A stretch of DNA of 64,000 bases. Origin: Halorientalis sp. Its GTDB lineage: Archaea; Halobacteriota; Halobacteria; Halobacteriales; Haloarculaceae. Position 1 is the stretch's first letter. Each line of letters starts with the position of its first letter. The DNA is taken from positions 62,001-126,000 of the forward strand of contig NZ_JAQCNH010000055.1 in assembly GCF_028275115.1 (NCBI RefSeq), written 5' to 3'. A program made the translations under genes and the position numbers. Shown here piece after piece: positions 55,997-64,000 of the stretch. The notes under the pieces are model-generated. The model ran no database searches, was not told the DNA's origin, and saw nothing but the letters and a program-made list of their open reading frames with translations.

Positions 55997-57619
55997 ATGG
56001 ACGACTCCGCGGCGCGTACCAACGTCGAGTGGCGCGAGTGGGGCCAGGACGCCTTCGACGTCGCAGACCGGGCCAAAAAGCCCATTCTGCTCTCGCTGTC
56101 GGCCCCCTGGTGTGCTCACTGTCACGAGATGGACGCGACCACGTACACCGAACCACGCATCGCGGCCAACATCAACGACGGTTTCGTGCCGGTCCGAGTG
56201 AACGTCGACCGGCACCCGCGGGTCCGCGAACGCTACAACATGGGCGGGTTCCCATCGACGGTGTTCTGCACGCCCGACGGCGACATCCTGACCGGTGCGG
56301 GATACCTCGGAGTCGACGGCTTCCGGGAGATTCTGGACTCCGTGCGACGCACCTGGGACGGCAAGGGCGAGGACGCCGGCCGCGTCCCGCGTGCGCTCCG
56401 GGACGGGACGCCCCCGAGCGGCGAGGTCCGTGCCCGTATCGAGGAACACATGGTCGAACAGCTGCTGGGGGCCTTCGACGACGAGTTCGGCGGCTGGGGG
56501 TCGGACGCGAAGTTTCCGCTCCCCCGAACGGTGGAGTTCGCGCTCGTCAGAGCCCGCGACCAGGCCACCCGGACGCTGGAGGCGATCCAGACCCACCTGC
56601 TCGACACATACGACGGCGGCTTCTACCGTTTCGCCACGGGGCGAGACTGGAGCGACCCGCACCGCGAGAAACTGCTCGACGAGAACGCGGCGCTGGTCCG
56701 GGCGTTCGCCCGCGCTTACCGCTACACCGGCGAGGAGTCCTATCGGGAAACGGCCGAGACAACCGTCGAGTTTCTCACCACGGACCTGTGGACGGGCGAG
56801 GCGTTCGCCGCCAGTCAGGCCGGTGACGACGACTACTACCGCATGAGTCCGACCGACCGCGAGGACGCCGACCCGCCGAACGTCGACGAGACCGTGTTAG
56901 CGGGTCGCAACGGTATGGCCGCGGGTGCCCTGTTCGCGCTCCACGCGTACACGGGCGACGAACCGGCCCGTCGGTACGCCGAGCGGGCACTCGAGTCCGT
57001 CCTCGACGGCCTGGTCGAAGACGGCGAGGTGACCCACTACCGCACCGACGAGGCAACCGGCGAGTCGGGGCTGCTCGCCGACCAGGCCGGCGTCTTGCAC
57101 GGGTTGACGACGGCCTGGCAGGTCACCGGAGAGTACGGTGACGAGGCCACGGCGGTGGCAGAGTACACACTGACCGAACGTCAGGCCGACGGTGGCGCGT
57201 TCCGCGACGGTGCTGCCAGCGGTCCGGGACTGCTCGGCGAACCACTCTATCCGCTGGACACGAACATCGAATTCGCAGACGCGCTGATCGATTTGGCGGC
57301 GCTCACGGGCCAAGACCGCTATCACGAGCGGGCCCGCGAGGCGACTGCGGCCTTCGCCGGTGCGGCCGAGCGAATGGGCGTCGAGGTGGCGAGTTACGCG
57401 ACGGTCGCCTCACGGCTCCAGTCGCTCCGTGTCTTCCGGGTCGGCGCGCCCGCGGGGAGCGACCTCCACCGGGCCGCGCTCCGCGTCGCAGACCACGAAG
57501 CCGTCGTCGTGCCGGGTGCGGACGGACTCAACGGCACGGCCGAAGTCGTCGACGACGGCGAGGTGACCGGCACCGCGGAAACGCCGGACGGCCTCGCTGA
57601 ACTCGCCACCGGTTCATAA
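55997..57619 (+). CDS. DUF255/thioredoxin-domain protein (YyaL/SPATA20-like)
   Basis: KKPILLSLSAPWCAHCHEMDATTYTEPRIAANINDGFVPVRVNVDRHP; six-hairpin glycosidase-like C-terminus. Confidence 0.88.
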   Translation: MDDSAARTNVEWREWGQDAFDVADRAKKPILLSLSAPWCAHCHEMDATTYTEPRIAANINDGFVPVRVNVDRHPRVRERYNMGGFPSTVFCTPDGDILTGAGYLGVDGFREILDSVRRTWDGKGEDAGRVPRALRDGTPPSGEVRARIEEHMVEQLLGAFDDEFGGWGSDAKFPLPRTVEFALVRARDQATRTLEAIQTHLLDTYDGGFYRFATGRDWSDPHREKLLDENAALVRAFARAYRYTGEESYRETAETTVEFLTTDLWTGEAFAASQAGDDDYYRMSPTDREDADPPNVDETVLAGRNGMAAGALFALHAYTGDEPARRYAERALESVLDGLVEDGEVTHYRTDEATGESGLLADQAGVLHGLTTAWQVTGEYGDEATAVAEYTLTERQADGGAFRDGAASGPGLLGEPLYPLDTNIEFADALIDLAALTGQDRYHERAREATAAFAGAAERMGVEVASYATVASRLQSLRVFRVGAPAGSDLHRAALRVADHEAVVVPGADGLNGTAEVVDDGEVTGTAETPDGLAELATGS

Positions 57620-57676
57620 AAACCACTGTGGTAAACCTGCGATGCGTTTATATTCCCGGCAGCCGACCGCTTTGCA

Positions 57677-58480
57677 ATGGCAAGCTTGAGAGACCTCGGG
57701 TTGTCGGAGTACGAGGCGCGCGCCTACCGCGCGCTGCTGAAGACGGGGCCCACAACGGCCAAAGAGTTGTCCCGTGTCAGCGACGTGCCGATGGGCCGGA
57801 TCTACGACGTTCTGAACAGCATCGAGACCTACAATCTCGTCCGCAGTCAGAGCGCGAGTCGACCGAAAAAGTACGTCGCCGTCGAGCCGCAGACGGCGCT
57901 GGACCGGCTCCTCGAGGACAAGAAGCGCGAACTCGAGGAGAAAGCCCAGCAGTACGAGGGCATCGTCGACGAACTCGTCGGCGAACTCGAGAGTGCCGAA
58001 CCCGTCGAGGAGACGTTCTGGACCGCGGCGGTCGGTCCCGACGAGACCGTCGACCTGCTGGTCGAACGGCTCGCGGCCGCCGACGAGCGCATCATCATGG
58101 TCGCCTCGAGTTCCTCCCAGCAGTTCGACATGGACACCGTTGGCGACCTGATCGTCGAGGAACTCGGTAACGCGTTGGACCGGGGCGTCAACGTCTCGCT
58201 GTTGATGCGCCCGGAACTGGTCAGCGAACTGCCCGAGAGCGTTGGCGAGCGTTATCGGTCACACCTGGCCCGTCACGAGCAGTTCTCCGTCCGCACCTCG
58301 CACAACGTGTCGGGCACGTTCGAGTTGATCGACAACGCCGAGGTCTGTATCGAGGTGCCGCACCCGCTCAACGCCGAGGAGACCTTCGCCGTGATCGACC
58401 TGAAAGACCGGGAGTTCGCCGCCAACGTCCGCTCGGAGTTCGACCCGCGGTGGGAGGAGGCCGACCCGCTTACGCTGTGA
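57677..58480 (+). CDS. TrmB-family transcriptional regulator
   Basis: LGLSEYEARAYRALLKTGPTTAKELSRVSDVPMGRIYDVLNSIETYNLV. Confidence 0.88.
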   Translation: MASLRDLGLSEYEARAYRALLKTGPTTAKELSRVSDVPMGRIYDVLNSIETYNLVRSQSASRPKKYVAVEPQTALDRLLEDKKRELEEKAQQYEGIVDELVGELESAEPVEETFWTAAVGPDETVDLLVERLAAADERIIMVASSSSQQFDMDTVGDLIVEELGNALDRGVNVSLLMRPELVSELPESVGERYRSHLARHEQFSVRTSHNVSGTFELIDNAEVCIEVPHPLNAEETFAVIDLKDREFAANVRSEFDPRWEEADPLTL

Positions 58481-58481
58481 C

Positions 58482-58988
58482 TCAGCGGCCGCGTCGCTGC
58501 ACGGCGTAGATGACCGTCGCCGGTAGTCCCCAGAAGTACCCGAATACGGCCATGACGACCCAGTGAGTGTTTATTCCGGGAAGCGACGGACGCGACATCA
58601 GCAGCGCGATGGTGAAAACCAGTAGCGGCACGTAGTAGACGCGACTGGGTCGCCACGCGTATTCGCTGGCGGTCACTCGCTCGTGGTACACCTGCTGGGC
58701 CAGGATTACCGTCGTGAGCGGGAACAACACGACCGCGAGCAACACGTACACCCACCAGGGAAGCACGCGCCAGGCCGGAACGAACGCCGTAATCCGCGGT
58801 CCGGCCGGGACCGTCACCGAGAGATCCCACGGGTCACCGGCCGTTCTCGTTCCGCCATCGGCCTCGACCGTGGCCGCACACTCGTGGTCGTCCGGCAGTC
58901 GACAGTCGACACAGAACGTCCCCCCGCAGTCCCGACAGCCGTATGTGTTCGAGACCTCGTTCTCACACGACGGACAGATAACCCCCAT
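58482..58988 (-). CDS. AN1-type zinc-finger membrane protein
   Basis: CPSCENEVSNTYGCRDCGGTFCVDCRLPDDHEC followed by hydrophobic helices. Confidence 0.65.
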   Translation of the reverse strand: MGVICPSCENEVSNTYGCRDCGGTFCVDCRLPDDHECAATVEADGGTRTAGDPWDLSVTVPAGPRITAFVPAWRVLPWWVYVLLAVVLFPLTTVILAQQVYHERVTASEYAWRPSRVYYVPLLVFTIALLMSRPSLPGINTHWVVMAVFGYFWGLPATVIYAVQRRGR

Positions 58989-59126
58989 GCAACAGTGCAA
59001 TTCGAGGACTGATAAGAAGGTTACTCCTGTGCGGACGACTCGAAAGAAGGCCGTGAACTAGCGATCGGTCCCGTCTCCGCCAGGGAAAGACCCCGTTCAT
59101 CGCGGCCCGCGGCTGCTGTTGCTGTG

Positions 59127-60059
59127 TCAGTCCTTGCCGTTCACTTCGGCTTTCAGCGTCTCGTGCTCCGCCACTCGCTCGGCGTGTGCGTTGTGCTGGT
59201 GGATGGACTCGTCGTTTGACTGTTTCATCGTCACGATGGCGTCGTCGGGCAGGTCGGGGAACGTCTGGACCACGCCCTCGGCCATCGCCCGGACGCAGTC
59301 CTCGACGAACTTGGCGTCCTTGTGAGACTCGTAGGTCATGTAGTCCTCGTCGGGGCGCTTGGCGAGGTTGTAGATGCGGGCGCTCATCGAGTCGCGGGCG
59401 ATTCGAATGATGTCGTTGAGGTCGGCCTCGGGTGCCCCCTCGCTCTCGACGGTCAGGGTCGCGTGCCCGCGCTGTGAGTGACCCGCCTGGGGCACCTCTT
59501 CGAGGAACTCGTCGATGACCTCGTCTTCCACGTCGAGTCCACGCAGGGTCTCACGGGCCCGGGAGGTACTCATGCCCTGCGAACACGGGCAGACGGTCAT
59601 GCCGGTGACACGAGCACCGATCTCCTCACGGGTGCCGTCCTCGGTAGCGGTCGCGGAGGCGATGATGTCGGCCGTCGACTGTGTCGGGCGGTCGGACTCT
59701 GGGGTTCGCTCGCGAGTGACGAACTCGGCCTCCATCTTCACCTCCGCTTTAGTGGTGTAGTCGTGTTTGTCGATCAGTCGTTCTGCGGCGTCACCGCAGA
59801 CATCCTCGACGCGGTGGACCTCCTGAGCGACCGCGGCTTCGAGCGTCTCGTCGACGACCTCCATGTTCCGGGACATGTCAGCACCCTTTCGCCAGGACGG
59901 CAGGTCGACGAACACTTCGAATTCGGCCATCAACACGATCGGGCGTTCGTCGGTCCGGCCGAGTTTCACGAGTTTCTCGACACCGGTAACTCCGACGCGA
60001 TTCAGTCCGACGGATACATCCGGACTGGTCGCCTGGACATCCGGCAGTTGCTGACTCAT
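59127..60059 (-). CDS. mptA: GTP cyclohydrolase MptA (FolE2-type)
   Basis: [62 protein letters not shown]. Confidence 0.93.
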   Translation of the reverse strand: MSQQLPDVQATSPDVSVGLNRVGVTGVEKLVKLGRTDERPIVLMAEFEVFVDLPSWRKGADMSRNMEVVDETLEAAVAQEVHRVEDVCGDAAERLIDKHDYTTKAEVKMEAEFVTRERTPESDRPTQSTADIIASATATEDGTREEIGARVTGMTVCPCSQGMSTSRARETLRGLDVEDEVIDEFLEEVPQAGHSQRGHATLTVESEGAPEADLNDIIRIARDSMSARIYNLAKRPDEDYMTYESHKDAKFVEDCVRAMAEGVVQTFPDLPDDAIVTMKQSNDESIHQHNAHAERVAEHETLKAEVNGKD

Positions 60060-60252
60060 CAGGAGTGGTTTGGGACTGAACCGTCGTTAGGGCTTTCGAA
60101 GACGACCGTTTGTGCGAGCCAAACCGGGAGCCACCGAAGCGGTACTGACGAGACGTGACAGCGGGCCGTGACTGGACGGTTATCGGGACATCGAACGGGC
60201 CAGTCCGTCGCCAGTCAGGTGGTGGACGACGACAGACGACGTCCGCGCGCCC

Positions 60253-62064
60253 TCAACGGCGGGCGTCCCGTGCCTGCGGTCCGACTCCGGAGTCCGCGTC
60301 AGCGTCGTCACCGCCAGCCGTGTCGCGGACGCCGTCGTCCAGGTCGTGCTCGCCCGGTTCGCCACTGGCTATCGGCACTCGAATCGTCACGACGGAGCCT
60401 CGCGGGTCGTTCTCCTCGAACTGGACGGTGCCGCCGGACTCGGTGACGATCCAGTTGATAATCCAGAGCCCGAGACCGCTGATGTGATTGAGCTGCGTCT
60501 CCCGGCCGCGCAACAGGACGGCACGCTCCTCCTCGTGGATTCCCGGGCCGTTGTCGACGACTTCGATGGCAAACTCGTCGTCGTCGGCCCACGCAGAGAC
60601 GGCAACCTCGATGAGCGGTTCTGGGTTGTCGTTGTGTTCGATGGCGTTCTCCACGGCGTTGCCCACGGCGTCGGCGAAGAACTCGATAGCAGAGACGTGC
60701 GCGGTCTCCGGGATGTCGGTCTCGATGCTCACGTCCGGCCGTTCGGCCTCGAAGTCGTCGACGACGGTCTCGATTACCTCGACCGCGTCGAGCCGGCGGG
60801 AGGCGACGTGCTCACTGTCCAGCGCCTGTTCGAGTTGGCGAGCCTTTTCGCTCAGGTCGATCAGCCCCGAGACGTGGCTCTCGATGGCGTCGACCCACTC
60901 GGCCTCGGGATTGTTCTGCTTGCCAAGTTCCGCGTACCCCAGTACGACGTTGGCCTCGTTGCGCAGATCGTGCCGAAGCGCGCGGTTGAGCACGTTCAGG
61001 CGCTGTTCGCGCTGGCGCTGATCGGTCACGTCCCGGAGGCTGACGAGATGGCCCGTCAACAGGCCGCCGGCGCGCCGCAGCGCCGTCACCTGTACGTCGT
61101 AATGCCGGAGTTTCCCATCGCGTCGGAGCGCCAGCTCCGTACCGATGGCCTCGGTCTCCGGCCCGACGCTCTCCGCCTGTGCCAGAACGTCGTGCAGGTT
61201 CGGACACACCTCCACGACGGGGTCGCCGCGCAGCGAGTCGTCGTCGCCCGCGAGTCGCGCCGCGCGGCTGTTGTAGTCGATGATCCGTTTGTCGTCGTCG
61301 AGAATGAACACGGCCTCGACGAGATTGTTCATCAGTTCGTCTCGCGCGACCTCGCGGGCCGCCGGCACCATCTCTAGCAGGCGGTGGCGGTAGATGGCAA
61401 CGACGAACGCCGCCGCAGTGATCGAGAAGGCGGCCAGCGTCGGGTCGAACGGGAAGGAAACGACCCCGCCGAGATAGGACGCGTTGACGACCCAGGGTGT
61501 GAACGTGCCCACGAGGACCGCGACTGCCTGCCCACGGTAGAGGGTGTCAGAGACGAGAAGCATCCGGACGAGGAGGGACGATCCGACGACGAGCAGCGCG
61601 TAGGAGGAGACCGTGTGGACGAGGAACCACGACCCCGTGAGCACTGGCGGCACCGCGGCCGTACTGGCCTGAAACAACCGAGACTGCTCCCACATCAGGT
61701 GATGGAACGGGTTCGTCCAGACGACGACCTGCGTGATAGCCGGGAGGAACAGAAGCGGTGCCGGTCCGAATCCGGTCAGCGGCGTCTCGTGGCCGGAGTA
61801 CGATTCAGCGAAGTACAGAAACAAAACCGGGACGACCGCGATAGCGAGGTACGTGGCGTTGGCAAACACGCGCCGACCGAACAGACCGGTTTGTGTGAGT
61901 TGTAGGCCGGCAAAAAGCGCCCACAGCGACGTGGCGGCGGTCAAGCCGACCAACGGCTTCGTGCCGGAGCGCCGCCGGTTACGGTACACCCACACACTGA
62001 GTCCGGCAACGACTACGGCGAGACCCACATAGAGGAGTGCGGGCGGTGAGTGTTGCCAGGCCAT
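60253..62064 (-). CDS. Membrane sensor histidine kinase (7TM-type N-terminus, PAS, HATPase)
   Basis: NRALRHDLRNEANVVLGYAEL H-box; IEVVDNGPGIHEEER; ISGLGLWIINWIVTESGGTVQFEENDPRGSVVTIRVP. Confidence 0.9.
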   Translation of the reverse strand: MAWQHSPPALLYVGLAVVVAGLSVWVYRNRRRSGTKPLVGLTAATSLWALFAGLQLTQTGLFGRRVFANATYLAIAVVPVLFLYFAESYSGHETPLTGFGPAPLLFLPAITQVVVWTNPFHHLMWEQSRLFQASTAAVPPVLTGSWFLVHTVSSYALLVVGSSLLVRMLLVSDTLYRGQAVAVLVGTFTPWVVNASYLGGVVSFPFDPTLAAFSITAAAFVVAIYRHRLLEMVPAAREVARDELMNNLVEAVFILDDDKRIIDYNSRAARLAGDDDSLRGDPVVEVCPNLHDVLAQAESVGPETEAIGTELALRRDGKLRHYDVQVTALRRAGGLLTGHLVSLRDVTDQRQREQRLNVLNRALRHDLRNEANVVLGYAELGKQNNPEAEWVDAIESHVSGLIDLSEKARQLEQALDSEHVASRRLDAVEVIETVVDDFEAERPDVSIETDIPETAHVSAIEFFADAVGNAVENAIEHNDNPEPLIEVAVSAWADDDEFAIEVVDNGPGIHEEERAVLLRGRETQLNHISGLGLWIINWIVTESGGTVQFEENDPRGSVVTIRVPIASGEPGEHDLDDGVRDTAGGDDADADSGVGPQARDARR

Positions 62065-62076
62065 GTGTAGGGCCCG

Positions 62077-62706
62077 TTACGGCTGTGACGTCGAGTCCAT
62101 CGAGTCGAGGTCGGGTTCCGGCATCCGGAAGAGCGCGCCGAACTCGTCGTCTTCGAGGTCGCCGACGGCGTCGTCGAGGTTCCCCTCGAGTTCCTCGATC
62201 TCGTTGGTCAGCGCCTGGTACTCCTCGCTGGTTTCGAGCGCGGACCGACTCTTCGAGGTTTCGAGCGCCGCGCGCTTCGAGACCAGTGAGAAGTACTCCT
62301 GGAACGTATCGTCGTACGTCGAGTACGTCAGGAGCTGTTCGACCGTGTCGTAGAGGTCGTCCCGCGAAACTGGCTTGACGACGTACTCGTCGAAACCCAT
62401 ATCCAGAATGTCGAAGTCGGGGTCGACCGCCGTCACCATCGCGACGCGGCAGTCGTACCCCTGCTCACGGATGTGTGCGAGAACTTCGTCTCCCGACATC
62501 CCCGGCATTCTGCGGTCGAGCAACACGGCGTCGACGTCGTCGTCGAGTTCCTCGACCGCCTCCGATCCACCATACGCCGTCCGGACGTCGTACTCGTCCT
62601 GCAGGTGAGCCGCGTAGACATCCGTAACGGCTGATTCGTCGTCGACGATGAGGACTGTTGTTTCGCCCAAACCTATCCACTCACTGTGGAAGTTGACGAA
62701 CGGCAT
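62077..62706 (-). CDS. Response regulator with HalX domain
   Basis: VLIVDDESAVTDVYAAHLQDEYDVRTAYGG; AVLLDRRMPGMSGDEVL; KPVSRDDL. Confidence 0.88.
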   Translation of the reverse strand: MPFVNFHSEWIGLGETTVLIVDDESAVTDVYAAHLQDEYDVRTAYGGSEAVEELDDDVDAVLLDRRMPGMSGDEVLAHIREQGYDCRVAMVTAVDPDFDILDMGFDEYVVKPVSRDDLYDTVEQLLTYSTYDDTFQEYFSLVSKRAALETSKSRSALETSEEYQALTNEIEELEGNLDDAVGDLEDDEFGALFRMPEPDLDSMDSTSQP

Positions 62707-62884
62707 AAAAAAAGTTTCCGCCTGGTATTCAGACTTGAAAACCAGATGCGGGGGTCGGGAGCGTTCTGTAACGTGGATTGGCGAACGAACCGTCTTCAAT
62801 TATCGAATACAGTAACGAACGAAACACGAAATCCGGGCCGAGTTCTTCGGTGCTGACCCGGCAGGTGTGTGCTCGTCGGCCGTG

Positions 62885-63478
62885 TCACTCTTCGGTGACG
62901 GGGCGGGAGTTGTCGTGGAGTTCACGGAACACCGTCGCGAACGCCTCGTCGTCGAATCGAGCGACTGTGTCTTCCAAGTCCTGCCGGACGTGGTTGCGTT
63001 CGTCGCGGAGGTCGTGGAACTCGTCGCTGTTTTCCAGTTCGGTGTTGCTCTTGTTTGCCAGAAGCGTGGCGTACTTCGAGGTCAGCGAGTAGTAGTGCTG
63101 GAGTTTCTCTTCGTACTCGGCACAGACGAGCAGTCGCTCGATAGTGTCGAACAGGTCCTCGCGCGAGACTGGCTTGATGACGTAATCGTCGAACGCCATC
63201 TCGATGATGTCGAAGTCGGGGTCGACCGCCGTCACCATCGCGACGCGGCAGTCGAGGTCGCGGTCACGGAGCTCTTCGAGTACGTCGTCGCCCGACACGT
63301 CCGGCATCCGTCTGTCGAGCAACACGACTTCCACGTCCGGTCCGAGTGCTGTGAGTGCCTCCGCACCGCTGTAGGCCGTCCTGACGTGGTACTCCTGTTC
63401 CAACTGCGCAGTGTACGCGTCGGCCACGTCCGGTTCGTCGTCCACCACCAACACGGTGTGGAGGTCACCTGTGCTCAT
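62885..63478 (-). CDS. Response regulator with HalX domain
   Basis: VLVVDDEPDVADAYTAQLEQEYHVRTAYSG; VVLLDRRMPDVSGDDVLEEL; KPVSREDL. Confidence 0.88.
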   Translation of the reverse strand: MSTGDLHTVLVVDDEPDVADAYTAQLEQEYHVRTAYSGAEALTALGPDVEVVLLDRRMPDVSGDDVLEELRDRDLDCRVAMVTAVDPDFDIIEMAFDDYVIKPVSREDLFDTIERLLVCAEYEEKLQHYYSLTSKYATLLANKSNTELENSDEFHDLRDERNHVRQDLEDTVARFDDEAFATVFRELHDNSRPVTEE

Positions 63479-63680
63479 TTAATCGCTAGCAGCTATACCC
63501 TAACAGAATCATAAGACTTCCGGGAGTTTCGGCCCGGAAAAGCGTCAACCCCGGTGATAACCCACCAACAGCGGCCCACTGCGACGTGGCACCCCGACCC
63601 GGCGACGACGCCGTCGTGTCCCCACTCGGCGTCCCACGGACGTGGACGAGAAGGGGTCGTCCAGTTCGTTCACGGCTGTG

Positions 63681-64000
63681 CTACTCGCCGACGATTTCGT
63701 CGTACCGCGCGCCGGTCTGTTTCAGTGTCTCCGTGGAGTAGAGCCGTTCGTGCTCGACGGGAAGGTACTCGCCAGCGAGTTCGTCGATTTTCGTGTCGAC
63801 GGCTTCGGTTTCACGGCCGTGAATCATCGTAAAGAGATTGTACTGCCAGTCCTGCCCCGGGCGGCGCGGGCGGTGATAACAGAGCGTGACGTACGGCAGC
63901 GCGCCGACGGTCTCACCCCACGCGTCGAGTTCGTCGTCGGGCACGTTCCAGACGACCATGCAGTTGTTGTCGAATCCCGTCGTGACGTGGTTGACGACAC
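63681..64000 (-). CDS. Siroheme decarboxylase-like (AhbA/AhbB, Lrp/AsnC-type) protein, truncated by window edge
   Basis: VVNHVTTGFDNNCMVVWNVPDDELDAWGETVGALPYVTLCYHRPRRPGQDWQYNLFTMIHGR. Confidence 0.8.
   Translation of the reverse strand, partial: VVNHVTTGFDNNCMVVWNVPDDELDAWGETVGALPYVTLCYHRPRRPGQDWQYNLFTMIHGRETEAVDTKIDELAGEYLPVEHERLYSTETLKQTGARYDEIVGE

Overview
The window is chromosomal DNA from a haloarchaeon: high GC, acidic proteome, HalX response regulators, psmA/psmB proteasome genes, bacteriorhodopsin, GfcR and TrmB regulators. It is densely coding, with about 65 supportable CDS and one tRNA (Ile-GAU). I found no rRNA and no CRISPR array. Main themes: (i) semi-phosphorylative Entner-Doudoroff sugar genes (KDG kinase, pyruvate kinase, ROK glucokinase, Gfo6-type dehydrogenase, gluconate dehydratase, KDG aldolase) with GfcR and TrmB regulators; (ii) nurA/herA; (iii) a MoxR-DUF58 membrane operon with 4-bp overlaps; (iv) a bacteriorhodopsin locus flanked by small membrane proteins and a Cdc48-like AAA ATPase; (v) two-component and chemotaxis genes. 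The most notable unexplained structure is genome decay and mobile-element scarring at 18.4-23.9 kb: a multiply frameshifted Orc1/Cdc6-like pseudogene, a 29-bp direct repeat at the glk 3' end, an IS1341-type TnpB with a reRNA-like 3' end, and a shredded glpC with no glpA/glpB nearby. Other candidates are TnpB-less right-end/reRNA-like hairpins, a three-hairpin intergenic RNA candidate, a CHAD/phosphatase chimera, a GIDE-like membrane protein, a stand-alone MuF-like protein, and a histidine-kinase remnant. All assignments are by reading the translations; no database search was run.
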